Positions 34,635-46,650 of a stretch of 64,000 bases of DNA are shown here, piece after piece; position 1 is the stretch's first letter, and the number at the start of each line of letters is the position of its first letter. The position numbers and the translations under genes were made by a program. Below the pieces are notes generated by a model. It was given only the letters and a program-made list of their open reading frames with translations. It had not been told where the DNA came from and did no database searches. Source of the stretch: Periplaneta americana (Eukaryota > Arthropoda > Insecta > Blattodea > Blattidae); NCBI RefSeq assembly GCF_040183065.1, contig NC_091122.1, positions 83,131,955 to 83,195,954 on the forward strand, given 5' to 3'.

Positions 34635-34930
34635 TTGTTGTATTATGGGGAAGGAAAGGATAATCACCAATTAGGAACAGGATTCTTTATTCATAAAAGA
34701 GTAGCACGTATGGGCGAATCCAGAAATGCATATAGAATGTTAGTTGGGAGGCTGGAGGAAAAAGGACCTTTAGGGAGGCCGAGACGTAGATGGGAAGATA
34801 ATATTAAAATGGATTTGAGGGAGGTGGGATATGATGATAGAGAATGGATTAATCTTGTTCACGATAGGGACCAATGGCGGGCTTATGTGAGGGAGGCAAT
34901 GAACCTCCGGGTTCCTTAAAAGCCAGTAAA
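34635..34930 (+). pseudogene. RTE-type LINE with large internal deletion
   Basis: The 94-codon open frame opens with GEGKDNHQLGTGFFIHKRV, part of the endonuclease domain seen in craniofacial-development-protein-2-like LINE ORFs. It then jumps without a stop to VARMGESRNAYRMLVGRLE, GRPRRRWEDNIKMDLREVGY and RDQWRAYVREAMNLRVP, the extreme C-terminus of the same type of LINE. The rest of the endonuclease and all of the reverse transcriptase are missing, yet the frame stays open. The 3' end AAAAGCCAGTAAATAATAAT follows the stop. Identification of the C-terminal text is strong, the endonuclease part moderate. Confidence 0.75.
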
Positions 34931-35806
34931 TAATAATAATATAATAATCTAATAAATAGTAAAATACGATACAATAAAACTGAACAAAATAAATAAATAA
35001 ATAATAAATCATAAAATACAAGTAAAGATATAATTTAAAGAAGCGAATCATTAAAAAGTTTATAATGTTTACAGAACAAATGAAATAATTAAATTTAATA
35101 TTACCTATGACTGGCTGCATGTATGAAAATATCCCAAGACTTTTCTACAGGATGAAATTTATCTTAGGTGTAGATTTACACAAAATCTTAACAGGTAGAT
35201 TACCAATTTGGAATTGAAGAATTCTTGCACTGATTAATAAATTAACCCGTAAAGACGTCTTTAAATTAAAATAAAATAGGTAAACGCAATAAAGTCTGAA
35301 GTACTTTACAGGAATTGCGTTTCAGACTTACTACAGAGTGAAGTATGTTATCTCCAACTATTAAATTTAAAGAGTAAATCATTCTGACAGTCTTGTACTG
35401 AAATATGCATTTCCTATATTAATCTTCTTATATATCTTAAATTGTGGCTCTTAAGATAGAGTCTCCTTCCAGTCAACTTTTTAATTATAGTTTAGTCAAG
35501 TAACTTACAAAGACAAAATAAATTATATAATTCGTTGATAGCTTTGGTAACGTAAACTTACAAATTATTTTGACAAAAGTTTCGATGTTTAGATAAAATA
35601 TAAAGCGTACACAGGTTTTAGAACAAGCCTAATTTCAATAGCAATAAAATTGTTAATTTTTTTTATCACAGAAGCTATTCAGAGATGATGTGAAGACATT
35701 ATTTTGGTAATAGAGCAATTATTAGATAAGAATGATATAAGAGGTTTAAGTATTCAGAGAAACTCTGCACCACAGAATTTTTTTTTTGGCTCTTGATCAC
35801 ATATGT
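34931..35806. other. AT-rich spacer
   Basis: No feature beyond short AATA repeats following the LINE end. Confidence 0.5.
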
Positions 35807-36041
35807 ACTTGGTCATTTAACGACGCTGTACAAACCACTGGATTATTTATCGCCAATGGAATTGGTATTTGTCGGGATGAGGCTGAGAATTCGCCACATT
35901 ACCTGGCATTCGTCTTATGGTTGTGAAAAACTTCGGAAAAAGAACCACCCAGGCAATCAGCCTAAGCGGGAATGGAACCCACGACAAGCGCAATCCCGGA
36001 TCGACAGACGAAACTGTTACTGCCTGAGCTACGCCGATGGC
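35807..36041 (-). mobile_element. tRNA-derived SINE, family 2 (copy 2)
   Basis: Minus strand: GCCATCGGCGTAGCTCAGGC head, B-box region GTGGGTTCCATTCCCGCTTA, and a body parallel to 22,112-22,373. Confidence 0.8.
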
Positions 36042-36683
36042 TTTCGTTGTAGCTACTTTTTAAAGATCTAAATTCGGTGCATCTTCATTAAAACTTTCAT
36101 ATAAATTGCCTGAACTATGCAGGATCCGCGAAGCAGACATGTAGATGTAATGAAAACGTCTATACGAAAGAAAATAACTTATTAAATGTAAATAAGGAAT
36201 GACTTACTGCACACTATTGTTAACGGATCTTACATGTACAATTATGTAAGTTGTACATAAAAGCGCTGAAGGGACTAGTTTCTGGAAAAACCAATTTGAA
36301 AAAAAAAAGTGGAATATCATGGAGACCATACATAATTTCTAACTGTACGTTTCAATAACTTCGTGATAATGTTGTTTCCATCATGCAACACATTATGCTC
36401 CTGTTCTCATATAATTTTTTTCCTCACTACTCTTACCATCCAAGAAATAGGCTTATCCATAATTAACATAGTAGAAGAACTGTATGAAATAAATTTCTTA
36501 GGTATCTATGCCCTGAGAAATAAAATTCTCTATCAAAATTTGTAAGGTAGCGCCTTAATATATGTTACTCAAGTTCTAAAAGAAAGACCAATAAAAATGT
36601 TTACAACATATTAAAAGAATGCATGGAACGAGATTAACAAAAAAATTATTAATAAAGATCATTACTAGGCCTATATTTTAACG
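36042..36683. other. No recognisable feature
   Basis: AT-rich; TAGGCCTA near 36,667. Confidence 0.5.
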
Positions 36684-37028
36684 TTGGAAGATACAAACTG
36701 TGATGGGAAGATGAATAAAATTCTTCTACTGTGGAACAGGCATCCTTATGGCGGTGACAGTGAAGAACTGTTGACAGATGACTTGGCGTTTTATTTACAA
36801 ATGTTGCAGCTTGCTGTAGTTAGATACGTCTTGTCATTAACTTCTCAAAAATTTAAAGCAACAACTAATAGTACAGAGCACTCTTTCCTAATATCATTAT
36901 TTGTTAAGTCAGTTTGCAAAAGTGTAAAAAATCTTAAAAGCTATTTAATGATTTATAATATTGTTGTAAAAATTAATGTCTTTTCCCCTTTTATATCGCG
37001 AAAAAGATGTAAAACAAAGTCATTATGA
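36684..37028 (+). CDS. 114-codon ORF of unknown status
   Basis: An open frame with a natural ATG. It starts MEDTNCDGKMNKILLLWNRH and continues with a mixed middle and Ser/Lys-rich end. I recognise no domain, signal peptide or membrane segment. It has no splice or promoter signals that stand out. In AT-rich DNA a frame of this length can occur by chance; it could also be an exon or a repeat remnant. Reported for completeness only. Confidence 0.15.
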   Translation: MEDTNCDGKMNKILLLWNRHPYGGDSEELLTDDLAFYLQMLQLAVVRYVLSLTSQKFKATTNSTEHSFLISLFVKSVCKSVKNLKSYLMIYNIVVKINVFSPFISRKRCKTKSL

Positions 37029-37250
37029 ACACTCACTTTGCGTACAAATATGTTATCTTTTATAATTTATTGCATTTCCAGTGATCCTCTTATGGAATTG
37101 ATTTTGGGTGTCTTTACTTAATTTCGATGAGAAAAAAATAGGAATTACTAAATTATTATAGCCTATCAGAGACTTATTTCACAGAAATTTAAAGTTTCTG
37201 CAAAATATAAATCCTCACTTTTCTCCTTTTCCGTAATGACTAGGGTTATG

Positions 37251-37736
37251 TTAAATTCGTTTGTTCGTCTATTTGTCCGTCCATGCGTCTGCTTTTGTAC
37301 AGCGATTTCTTCTACACATTTCGACGGATATTTTTACATATCCAGTATTTGCAACTAACTTCTCACCCGGCAATTTTATATTCAAATACTCATATTAAAA
37401 ATAATAATTGGTAACTGTAAGAAAACACTAAATAGTGATTCATTTAAAATCGAAGTTAAATTTTTTCTTTAATACCTTCTTTATGCAAACATTAAATAGC
37501 ACATAGAAATTTAAAGACAACATATCTGCGAGAATAATCACTTTTAACTCCGAATAGTGTTCTCTCATAGTGATCCATTATTATTTTAATGTGTATATTT
37601 CAATATAAAATTGCTGGATGAGAAGTTAGTTGCAAATACTGGATGTGTAAAAAAATCCATCGAAATGTGCAGAAGAAAACGCTTTACCAAAGCAGACGCA
37701 TGGAAGGACAAATAGACGGATAAACGAAACACCTAA
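37251..37736. mobile_element. Fold-back MITE with about 150-bp inverted ends
   Basis: Left: GTCTATTTGTCCGTCCATGC, GTATTTGCAACTAACTTCTC. The right end is their near-complete inverse (GCATGGAAGGACAAATAGAC, GAGAAGTTAGTTGCAAATAC). A central unique part of about 180 bp has no ORF. Confidence 0.75.
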
Positions 37737-39563
37737 GCCAATATTTTCCTTCTTAGGAGTTTTAAATACATAAACTTCGAAATTAATATTTGTAGAATCG
37801 CAATAGTTCTTTTTCGTAACTCATTCAATAAGAAAATAGAAAAAATATCTGCAGTACAGAAAGAAATGTTAGAACATTGGCTGTGAAACAAAAAATATGA
37901 AACATGCCAATGGAAAAACACACCGCGGACAAGTAGGGATCTCATTATTGGACATGGGAATGTAGCATCGGAATACATACTCTGTAGATCACAATATGTC
38001 GATAAACAAATTAAATATTTATGGTATTAAATATGAGACTTAGCTCGGTTTACTTCTAAGTTATCAAATATAAAACAAAAAGTGGAAATGAATACAACAA
38101 ATTGTCACAAAGTAACTCAATCATAATTTAGAAATGTTAATGACTTAGCCTTTTTGCAGATGATACAAGCACCTCATGAAAGTAAATACTTGAATTTTAT
38201 TCTGATACTTGAATACTTGAATTCACGAAAGCTGTGATTTTTTATGTTAGAAAAAGAAGAACTCGAAAGTGAATAGACTGCTTCTATTTTTATAAGAAAC
38301 AGAGACTGAAATAATGTGCATCATTCATGAAAGTGACGAAAATTGATTTGAAACAGTCAATTTGCTTAAAGCAGAAAAATTTTCATTAAACCACATCACT
38401 TCCAATAAAATAATTTATTTACATATTTTATATAAATATACTCTTCTTAACTAATCTAATCTATTACATAGCTTTGACAAAGTTTCAGTTGCGATTTATT
38501 TGCTGTGGGAAAAATAATTATAACTTGACATAATATTTAATGAATAAATTATTCAGCAAGAAGACACAAGTTATATCATTCAGAGGAACAATGTCCTCGT
38601 CCTTGTTGATCTGTAACATATCCTTTTTATACCTCTTCTACAACTTAAGCTTCAGAGGAAAATACCAAGAGTTGTGCTGGTTAACATTGGTTAAGATAAA
38701 TACAGGTTAGGCCCAAGGTAAACCATGTTAGTTTAAGTCATCTAGAAGGCTGCTAGCTTGAATTCATCTGAACATTTTAAAATAAAAAATGGGGTGATGC
38801 GATAAATCAAATAATTCTAAAATAGCACGATAAGCATAATGACAAAAGTTTCTTGAACCTATTTTAACTACTAAACAGTTATGAATTTATTTCCAAATTA
38901 CAAAATCTATTCATTATGTTGTCTTTGTTCCTGTAGGCATAATTGTAGGTGCTTCTTTCAAACACGCAGAAAATGTTTGCAGCGCAGTATGTTTACTATC
39001 GTAAAAGGAAAATGTTTGTTCCCTCTGCCAATATCCTTCAAATGTCTCCAAAACTAAAAATCTAATCCTATTAGTTAAATGGGACGTGGAGACATTTAAA
39101 AAGGTCTCCATTTACCACTTCACCTATCTGGAAATTTAACGTGAAGAAACCGTGAACAATGTTTCCATAGTGTGGTGTTATTCCAACGTATTGCAAAAGT
39201 CTAGAAAAGTAGCATCCTTTGTAAGCAAGGTTGGAAAAACCTGTTCACGTAACAAGTCAATTAGGCTTCAACATTTAAGGGGACGCTTCTTTGACTGTTG
39301 CTCAATTTTGGTCACATTCTTCATTTATTTAAATATTGTGCCAAAACATGTATGTTTTCTTGAAACACTTCAGGGAAGATTTCATCCCGATATCTTTAGT
39401 CGAAGTTAGAAATTCAGTTGACCCCATGTAAATGTTTACTTTATATTAAGAATGCATTTTATAACCTTTAAAGTGATTTTACCACAAATCAGAGTTTTTA
39501 CATTTTAATTTACTAGAAATGACATATTACCTAAATAGCTATACATAGAGCAATGACATTTTG

Positions 39564-39566
<3 letters not shown>
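37737..39566. other. Unassigned spacer
   Basis: Open stretches on the minus strand (39,111-38,914, METFLNVSTSHLTNRIRFLV) and plus strand (39,152-39,409) show no family I know. Confidence 0.4.

Positions 39567-39617
<51 letters not shown>
39567..39617. repeat. TA microsatellite
   Basis: Uninterrupted TA dinucleotides. Confidence 0.97.
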
Positions 39618-39620
<3 letters not shown>

Positions 39621-40448
39621 CAACAGATTTATGCATTAAGTCCTGCATTTGTTTACACATATTAGTATTATTACGAAAGCTGTGATTTTATAAGTTGAGC
39701 AGGGAAGTTGAAAATCCAAAGAAATATCTAATATATTTCCTAAGTTTTTTTTGGCTAATGAAGTAGGCCTATATTGCCCAGGAGGAACGACTGAACCATT
39801 TCATTAAAAGAAGTCATAGCTTTATTTTAAACTGTTAGGATATTATTGGTTTTATGTGAAGTCCAGATAGGTGTTTGCCAAATATAGAAATTATATTAAA
39901 TAGAAAATATAATATTAATTTATGCTCGACCATGCCGAAATGTAGTAATTATACACCTGGTAGTAGTCCTTTAATGCATGTCATTAAAGTACACCTACTC
40001 ATTAAAGTACAGGTGTTTTCAGCCAATGACAACTTAACTTACAGGTGTTCAGCCAATAACAAGTCAGTTTTGTACCGTTATAAAACCGCAAGTATCGATT
40101 ATTCTCGGATATGCAATCGAAACAGAATTAGCGAAAAGTCACGGAGGCTGGAAATCCAATACTGTCGCAGAAGGTTATGTTCTATTACTATAATAATTAG
40201 CGTTAATTGTAAATAATAGCCTATTCAAATAAATTCAATTTGTCACCTCGTTTTTCAATGTCGAATTCAATAATCAAGGTTATACCAAGTTTAACGGGAT
40301 TACACAAGGTCAATGACATTATTGTTCCTCGGAAAAAATCAATACTTTCGCGTCTGCGCACATCTCACAATTCACGATCTAGAACAAGGTCACTTCCGAT
40401 CTTTTCAGATACAAATAAAATGTATACATCTGAATAATTTCAAGTTAG
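39618..40448. other. Unassigned spacer
   Basis: Contains direct-repeat text ACAGGTGTTTTCAGCCAATGA and ACAGGTGTTCAGCCAATAA near 40,010-40,060. The open frame at 39,875-40,216 is unassigned. Confidence 0.4.
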
Positions 40449-40620
40449 AAATATGGTCGAGAATAAAAAGTCATATGAAACTCGCCTATAATGTTAATTA
40501 AGAAGCTCGTATGCAAATTATGAAACGAGCGCAAGCGAGTTTCATAAACATCCATACTCGCTTCTTAATTACTATCATTATAGGCTCGTTGCATAATGTA
40601 CTATTCTGGGCATATTTTTT
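40449..40620. repeat. Imperfect palindrome, about 170 bp
   Basis: The inner arms CCTATAATGTTAATTAAGAA and TTCTTAATTACTATCATTAT run on to AGG, around the centre CGAGCGCAAGCGAG near 40,533. The symmetry extends to AGAATA/TATTCT. It could be a small MITE or the end of the neighbouring element. Confidence 0.6.
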
Positions 40621-41130
40621 GACACAACAATTTGAGAAGAACTCTGCATTCGAATCTTAGCTACTTCAACTACTTCTGACGTAAAGTTTTCAAGAAGATA
40701 TAATGAAAATTGTAGAAATTACAAAACTCAGCATCGCGTCGTCTTAAGGTACCATAAAGAAAAATAGACCAACTACTCGCATTTATCATACTCCACACAA
40801 CACCATAAACTTATCAGAATCAACCATTCTGTTGGGATCTGTCCACATATTCTGCTTATTGACCTAATCAGGAATACAAAAATTAATTTTATTAATTTGA
40901 AGGATTTTCGTTACGCAGGAAGGACCACGCTGTAATTGTCTGAGACACCATTCAAAAAACTCAACTTGATAGTCTGGTTTGTCCTCACGAAGATGATGTT
41001 GAAGTTGAAGTTTATGAGCGTGGCGTTTCTATTCATGCAAGATCCGAATGATTGATCGTTGACTAACACCACAACAGGCTTGTGTGCGTAAAGGTTTGGG
41101 GAGTTTTGGACCTTGCAAATGAAATAAATA

Positions 41131-41245
41131 CTTCGTCTTAGGCAGATCAGGAATTAAATAAATACTGCTGATGCTGATTCTTCGTGTTTGGCGGATCAGG
41201 AATTAAATAAATACTGCTGATGCTGATTCTTCGTCTTCGGCAGAT
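41131..41245. repeat. Tandem repeat, 49-bp unit, 2.3 copies
   Basis: The unit holds CAGGAATTAAATAAATACTG and CTGATGCTGATTCTTCGT. GGCAGAT or its variant starts at 41,141, 41,190 and 41,239. It lies at the LINE 3' junction. Confidence 0.85.
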
Positions 41246-41880
41246 TGTATTGTATTGTATTTATTAACATTCCACGGTATTCATACATTGCTTCACAGCT
41301 AGAATATGGAACAAGTCAAAAAACTTAATACTATTATAAAGTCTTAATTTATAGTCACAGTCTAGATGAAATATATACAGAAGAGATTTACAATATAGTC
41401 TATTAGTACAACACAAAGTTTTAGTATCAATTTCATGAAGCGTTATTCAATGTCATGAATTCACCTACAGAATAGAAGGCGTGAGAAATTAGGTACTTCT
41501 TGAATTTGTCCCTAAATAATCTTATGTTTTGAGTTTCATTTTTTATATCGATAGGGAGGCTATTAAAATTTTTACTGCCATATAACGCACTCCTTTTTGA
41601 TAGCACCATAGACTTGCCGATGGAGTATGAAAGTCATTTTTTGACGTGTATTTCTTTAATATGATTTTTCCAATTTAACACATTATCGATTTTTAAGCCA
41701 AGAAATTTGGTTGTTGTTGTTTCTAATAGGGATCTATTGTTAATTATTGCGCTAGAAATTTGCGAGGTTGAATTTGGACAGGATTTAAATTGAATTATGT
41801 TAGTTTTGTTACAATTTAATACTAATTTATTGGCTGAGAACCAGTCACAGGGCCGTCCTCGCCGTTGCTCATCTTCGACT
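41131..41880 (-). pseudogene. 5'-truncated LINE reverse-transcriptase tail
   Basis: Minus-strand frame: WFSANKLVLNCNKTNIIQFK, TTTKFLGLKIDNVLNWKNHI, which is the late reverse-transcriptase text of CR1/Jockey-type LINEs (N.L.LN..KT..I.F ... KFLG..ID..L.W..H). It then skips to RSALYGSKNFNSLPIDIKNE, the usual C-terminal region, so some sequence is deleted. The 3' tail is ATACA repeats. It is fused in frame to the transposase remnant GSVEDEQRRGRP. Confidence 0.65.
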
Positions 41881-41884
41881 GATC

Positions 41885-41904
41885 CTCTCTCTCTCTCTCT
41901 CTCT
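41885..41904. repeat. CT microsatellite
   Basis: Short uninterrupted CT run inside the transposase remnant. Confidence 0.9.
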
Positions 41905-42146
41905 GAGCTTTTGTAAGAATTGTGCAATCGAAATGCGACGCAGGGTCTCTATGTGGATGTCGATGATTCGAGCTATTTGCAATGTAACGTTAACTTTTCT
42001 TCCCAGACGTCACGATGATCTGCATTCGTTCTTGACGCGTTAGGGGCATTCCATTTATAACGTTGTTTCCTCACATCTGGAAGAGAAGAAATTGGTTATA
42101 TTCATTCCTATATAAGATTGCACTGGTTAAAGACAAGGTCAAAAGT

Positions 42147-42149
<3 letters not shown>

Positions 42150-42197
<48 letters not shown>
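42150..42197. repeat. AAT microsatellite
   Basis: About 16 AAT units. Confidence 0.95.
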
Positions 42198-42198
<1 letters not shown>

Positions 42199-42370
42199 TT
42201 TTAATGTACTTCACCATTGCATTTGTCATAAAATTCTAACCTTCTTTGATGTATGGCATTACCATATTTCTATTTAGACCTTTGAGTTGAATTCAACATG
42301 GTGGAAGTCCATTTGACAAACACAAATATGGTTCCCTCTGCGCCTTATTTGTTTCTATTATGACCACTTT

Positions 42371-42448
42371 ACCTCTGATAGAGTTTCTGGCTGATATGCA
42401 TATCTATTATGAGGCAATACATCTCAATTGATGATATGTGTCAGAGAA
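42371..42448 (+). repeat. Dispersed repeat shared with 29,067-29,143
   Basis: ACCTCTGATAGAGTTTCTGG and GGCAATACATCTC match the other copy at about 80 percent by eye. Confidence 0.6.
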
Positions 42449-42488
42449 AGAACAATAATTGTTTGTATACATCTGAAGTCTGATTAAT

Positions 42489-42655
42489 GTAATATGTTAC
42501 TAGTCAGTTATGTAGTCAATGGAGGGTGAGAACAACTGACCACCTTATCCCATTATCTCCTGGCTTAGTTGCCTCATGAGTGATGCCTTATTGGTGTCAT
42601 TTATGAGGTTCAAACCTGCCTCCGGATGTTTTATTGAACAACAAAATGACTACTT
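42489..42655 (+). repeat. Dispersed repeat (copy 2 of 33,708-33,865)
   Basis: Collinear with the first copy over about 160 bp. It lies just downstream of the 42,371 repeat, so both may belong to one longer element. Confidence 0.6.
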
Positions 42656-44203
42656 TATCTAGCACAATTACTTTACACTTTATGTGTGATATTAAGTGAC
42701 TTTTTACTCGCTCCATATTTGTAAACGAATGTGTTAGTTCGGTTATTAAATTTAGTAATGTTTCACAATTTCCCATTCATTTCTTAATCTTATCTTTGCA
42801 TAATACTTCTCACAAAGAGCGAGTCACAGCAGCAGGAAATATCAATTCAATTCAATTCAGTCAAGAATTTCAAGGTTGTAACCCCACTACTGGACTATTT
42901 TAGCATCAATCTAAGGAACTCTCATGTAGATTACACAACTTCTTACAAGCTAAAAGTAAATTACTAATTTCTGCATTATCTATAAATCACACTGATTCTT
43001 AACGATATAAGTAACACATGGATGCACAATATGATAACCTATAATATCTACAAGAATGCATTCAACAGATTATCCTTACAAATTTTATATGTGGGTATCA
43101 GCATAGATGAAAAAGGAGACTGAAGAAATGTCTGTCTTCCTCTTTAACGTACATAAATTTGTTATTCGAAACACCACTTGGTCTAGAATTAAGTTATGAC
43201 TACAGTATAAATAAATGTTATTTTATTTGACTTTTCACGCCAGAATCCTGGACTTACACCAACGTCGACTGTAATGCTATTTTTTGCACGATCGTGCCTT
43301 TTGTTGCATTTAAGCTATTGCTGTTAGGCCTTGAGAATTATAATTCCCACACAGAAACTTGTTGCTAGGGAAACCATCCTTCATAACATGAAACTACACT
43401 GAAATAGACCCATTACATTGCACTTATTATTACTTAATTATCATCACAGTGCAGTTTTGCGAAGGCTTTGGAATAGTATTGCTCTAAATATATTCTATAT
43501 GTGATTTTAAAAATATAATCGTGCAAAAAAGTTGTACAATACAAGTTTGTGAAGTGCATTACAAAATCTGGGAAATTAAAAATTTCGCTCTGGTCGTTTT
43601 CCAAACGTATTCTCGATTTTGTGAAAAGTACTTCCCAATCTTGTATCGTAATATACTATTTAGTAGGTTTTATTTGAGTGCTACTTTCTTCTGTTTGACC
43701 AATTCCCTCAATCACCTCATAATCATTGCTTTCAGACAGATTTTACGGCCTCCCCAATAATATCAAAATCATAGACGGATTCTTTTACATTCATGACAAA
43801 CAAGAAAGAAAAATATATTATGGGAAAACCAAGGAGCATATCTACATTTCTCTAACCTGCCTGTTATGTCACAAAGAAGTTATCGTACATTATCAACACT
43901 TTGTATCCTGTAGAGCCATCGCAGCAAAAAAAAAAACATTATATGCAAATATTGGGAAGCTAGATCGCTAATGGCTTCATTGCTAGACGCGACTCCACAT
44001 TAGAAACCAACCAACTATATTTCATGGATATTACATGTGATCTACGGTTATAACTTTGACGTTAACTATAAAAACTTTGCATTATTACTGCGAATTCATT
44101 TGCGCGATGAACAGGAAATTTTAAGTTCAGTAATTTATGTTTTACAAATGAACTTAACATCATGCAATTGTCGCGCAAATTTTCCTTAAATAGCTTGAGT
44201 CTA
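42656..44203. other. Unassigned spacer
   Basis: No gene recognised. The open frame at 43,726-43,971 has no known domain. Confidence 0.45.
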
Positions 44204-44572
44204 TGTGTAGTCTACTGGCCAAGTTGATTCCGTTATGTGTAATCTACTGACCAGGTTGATTCCATTATGTCGTGTAGTCTACTAGCCAGATTGATTCCGT
44301 TATGTGAAGTTTACTGGCCAGGTTGATTCCATTATGTGTAGTCTACTGGCCAGGTTGATTCCGTTATGTGTAATCTACTGGTCATGTTGATTCCGTTATG
44401 TGTAATCTACTGACCAGGTTGATTCCATTATGTCGTGTAGTCTACTGGCCAGGTTGATTCCGTTATGTGTAGTTTACTGGGCAGGTTGATTCCATTATGT
44501 GTAGTCTACTGGCCAGGTTGATCCCGTTATGTGTAGTCTACTGGCCAGAGTGATTCAGTTATGTATAGGGTT
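44203..44572 (+). repeat. 32-bp minisatellite with five-unit higher-order repeat
   Basis: Eleven units of the type TATGTGTAGTCTACTGGCCA plus GGTTGATTCCGT. Units 3 and 8 carry a 3-bp insertion (TATGTCGTGTAG). Units 2-6 match units 7-11 position by position in their variants, which shows a duplicated five-unit block. The units abut without spacers. Confidence 0.9.
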
Positions 44573-45480
44573 GCCACACATCCGTATTTTATACGGACAG
44601 TTTATATTTTTAAATCATGTCCGTGTCCTTATTGTACAAGCCAATTGTGACAAAATGTCCGTATTTTCTAGCTTAGGGTCAGAAAGGAGAATCAAGTTAT
44701 GGGACCTGCTAGGCTTACAAAGTCAACAACGGTAATGGCAACTGTTCTGTACATTTTGGTTTTAAAGGTACATAAGGGACCAAAACATTGGAACTATAGA
44801 TATTGTGAAGCTCATTTCCAGGAGAAAATATAAATTCATCCCTCAGACAACCAAACAGAAACTGGCGATATTGACTACCGAACGTGAAACGAAAGAAGAG
44901 ATTTCGAAAAAAAATATATATATATATTCTGAACTTTTATGACCAACGTATTGCATATCTCGAATTATGGAGAGGGAGTTTTGAGGGTGCTGAACAGTTT
45001 TCCTGAATCCAAAGAGATTCAGGTTCTGAATTACACTGGAGCAGTGTTGAGAAATCAGCTGAGTTTATAAATTCACTGGCTTCTAATCCCAGTGCTGTCA
45101 TCAATATTGTCCAACTTTTTGATGAGGTTATGTTCATGAATCTTGTACTTAAAATGAACTTTAAATGTGGAGTAAATTAAAAGACAAAATACTCGAACAC
45201 AAAATTGAATTGTCTAAATCACTGTGTTGAAGTTTTCAAAAGTGAAACGATGTAATTATAATAATTTTGATTAAGTTTTATAATTTGTGTACTGTCTCTC
45301 GAGAACTTCTGCACCTATGAAGAGAGCATTTTCCTCAATAATTGTCTGGACACCTGAAAGAAATAGACTCCAAGTAATTATAACATAAAAACATTGCTTC
45401 AGAATAGTCATTTCATGGTTTCATGCGTGGATTTCTATGGCTTCATCAAAGATAAAACAAGTAGGTCTACATTATTTCCA
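44573..45480 (+). pseudogene. hAT-type transposase remnant
   Basis: The best part is at about 45,290-45,400: SRTSAPMKRAFSSIIVWTPE followed by RNRLQVIIT, the hAT C-terminal dimerisation text (P.T.A..ER.FS......RNRL....). HAWISMAS and a FYGFI-like end follow across a frameshift. Further upstream are scattered frames with stops. GTTGCCACACATCCGTATTT near 44,571 could be an outer part of the element. Heavily decayed. Confidence 0.5.
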
Positions 45481-45636
45481 ATAACTGATGAATCAATTAA
45501 TTACATAATGGATGCTATGCAGCCTATGTGTAAATCAGACTAGCCTATCAGTTTGTAGCTATGATTTTAATCTTATGAGGATGAAATTATGATATATTCA
45601 GTTACTTTTAATTTTTTGTGTAATAATCTCCTTTAA

Positions 45637-45931
45637 CCCCTTCAGACCTGAATTTATATTAAACAAAATTGAAAAAAAAAACTGAAAACATGATCATTCT
45701 GGGGATCCAAAATTCCCAAATCAAGTCTTCACAGAAAATCAAAATTTGGGGACAATTTTAATCCCTGGGACCCTAAAATTTTTAATTTTATTTTTAATTC
45801 AGGTATAGAAATGTTTCAAAAATAATATTTTCCATTTTTATCACATTGAATTTTTCAAAATATTTAAAAGTATCGAAGACATTCCAAAAAAGAAACAATG
45901 TACACTATAATGTACAACAGGCTTGAAGGGG
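45637..45931. mobile_element. piggyBac-type MITE
   Basis: TTAA on both sides (45,633-45,636 and 45,932-45,935), with inverted ends CCCCTTCAGACCTG and CAGGCTTGAAGGGG. No ORF. A TTAA target with a CCC start is the piggyBac pattern. Confidence 0.75.
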
Positions 45932-45935
45932 TTAA

Positions 45936-46650
45936 TGGTGTAGTAATCTTCTTTAATGGAAATAATGTCATCAATTTTTAAAAGTCCTTATTTTAGTATC
46001 CAATATTATGTAAAACATAGCTATGTAAAGATTTTTGTCCGGTAAATGGATTTATTCATAAAGCCAGCTTATTTATTAAATGACGCCTTCTACTGCAAAA
46101 GTTATTCAGGGTTGAAATAATTTGGTGAGAGAAGGATGACAAATTTTTCCTGGAACCTCCTACTCGGATTGGGCTTCTAAGAACTCTTTTTCATATAGGG
46201 TACGGGTATATTAGCTTCGCTTTTCTAAGGATTTTATCGTCCTTTATATTTAATCGCCATAGCCCTTGAACCTGGGATCTAGTGAGCAGCACGGGAACTG
46301 CTAGACCTCCGAGGAAGACGCTATTATAAAAAATAGGTGAGTTTTTGCATTTATTGCTGTCTTGTGTTTCATTTGAGTTAAATAATTTTGTTATATGCAA
46401 AATATTTAACGTAAAATTTGAGTGTGAATAGCGAGATTACTGTGATAAATAATTAAAGAGAAAAAATACGAAAGAAGCAGTAAACAAGACAAGTAGAGGA
46501 GATTAGCAATTTAATTCTCTTTTAAAACAACCTTCAAAACTTTAAGGTTACAATTGAAAAAATTTAGTTCATAAATACTACACAATGTCTATTATGATAA
46601 GACTAGTAAAGTGTACATTTTTAGTAGGCCTAACATATTGAACATTTACG
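45936..46650. other. Unassigned spacer
   Basis: No gene; TAGGCCTA near 46,627. Confidence 0.45.

Larger units (their letters stand above)
40690..42065 (-). pseudogene. Tc1-like transposase pseudogene broken by a LINE
   Basis: The minus-strand N-terminus reads MPLTRQERMQIIVTSGKKS, then HRHPHRDPASH and GSVEDEQRRGRP. This matches the helix-turn-helix start of a Tc1-like transposase common in insects. The LINE then interrupts (about 41,835 down to 41,131). The frame resumes near 41,100 with ACCGVSQRSIIRILHE, HKLQLQHHLREDKPDYQVEF, FEWCLRQLQ and VNKQNM. The catalytic acids are not preserved in recognisable form. Several frameshifts are present. Terminal repeats were not found. Confidence 0.6.

Noticed and set aside
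44203..44572. Regular 32-bp repeats that could suggest a CRISPR array
   Set aside because: Units abut with no unique spacers and vary internally. It is a minisatellite in a eukaryotic setting.
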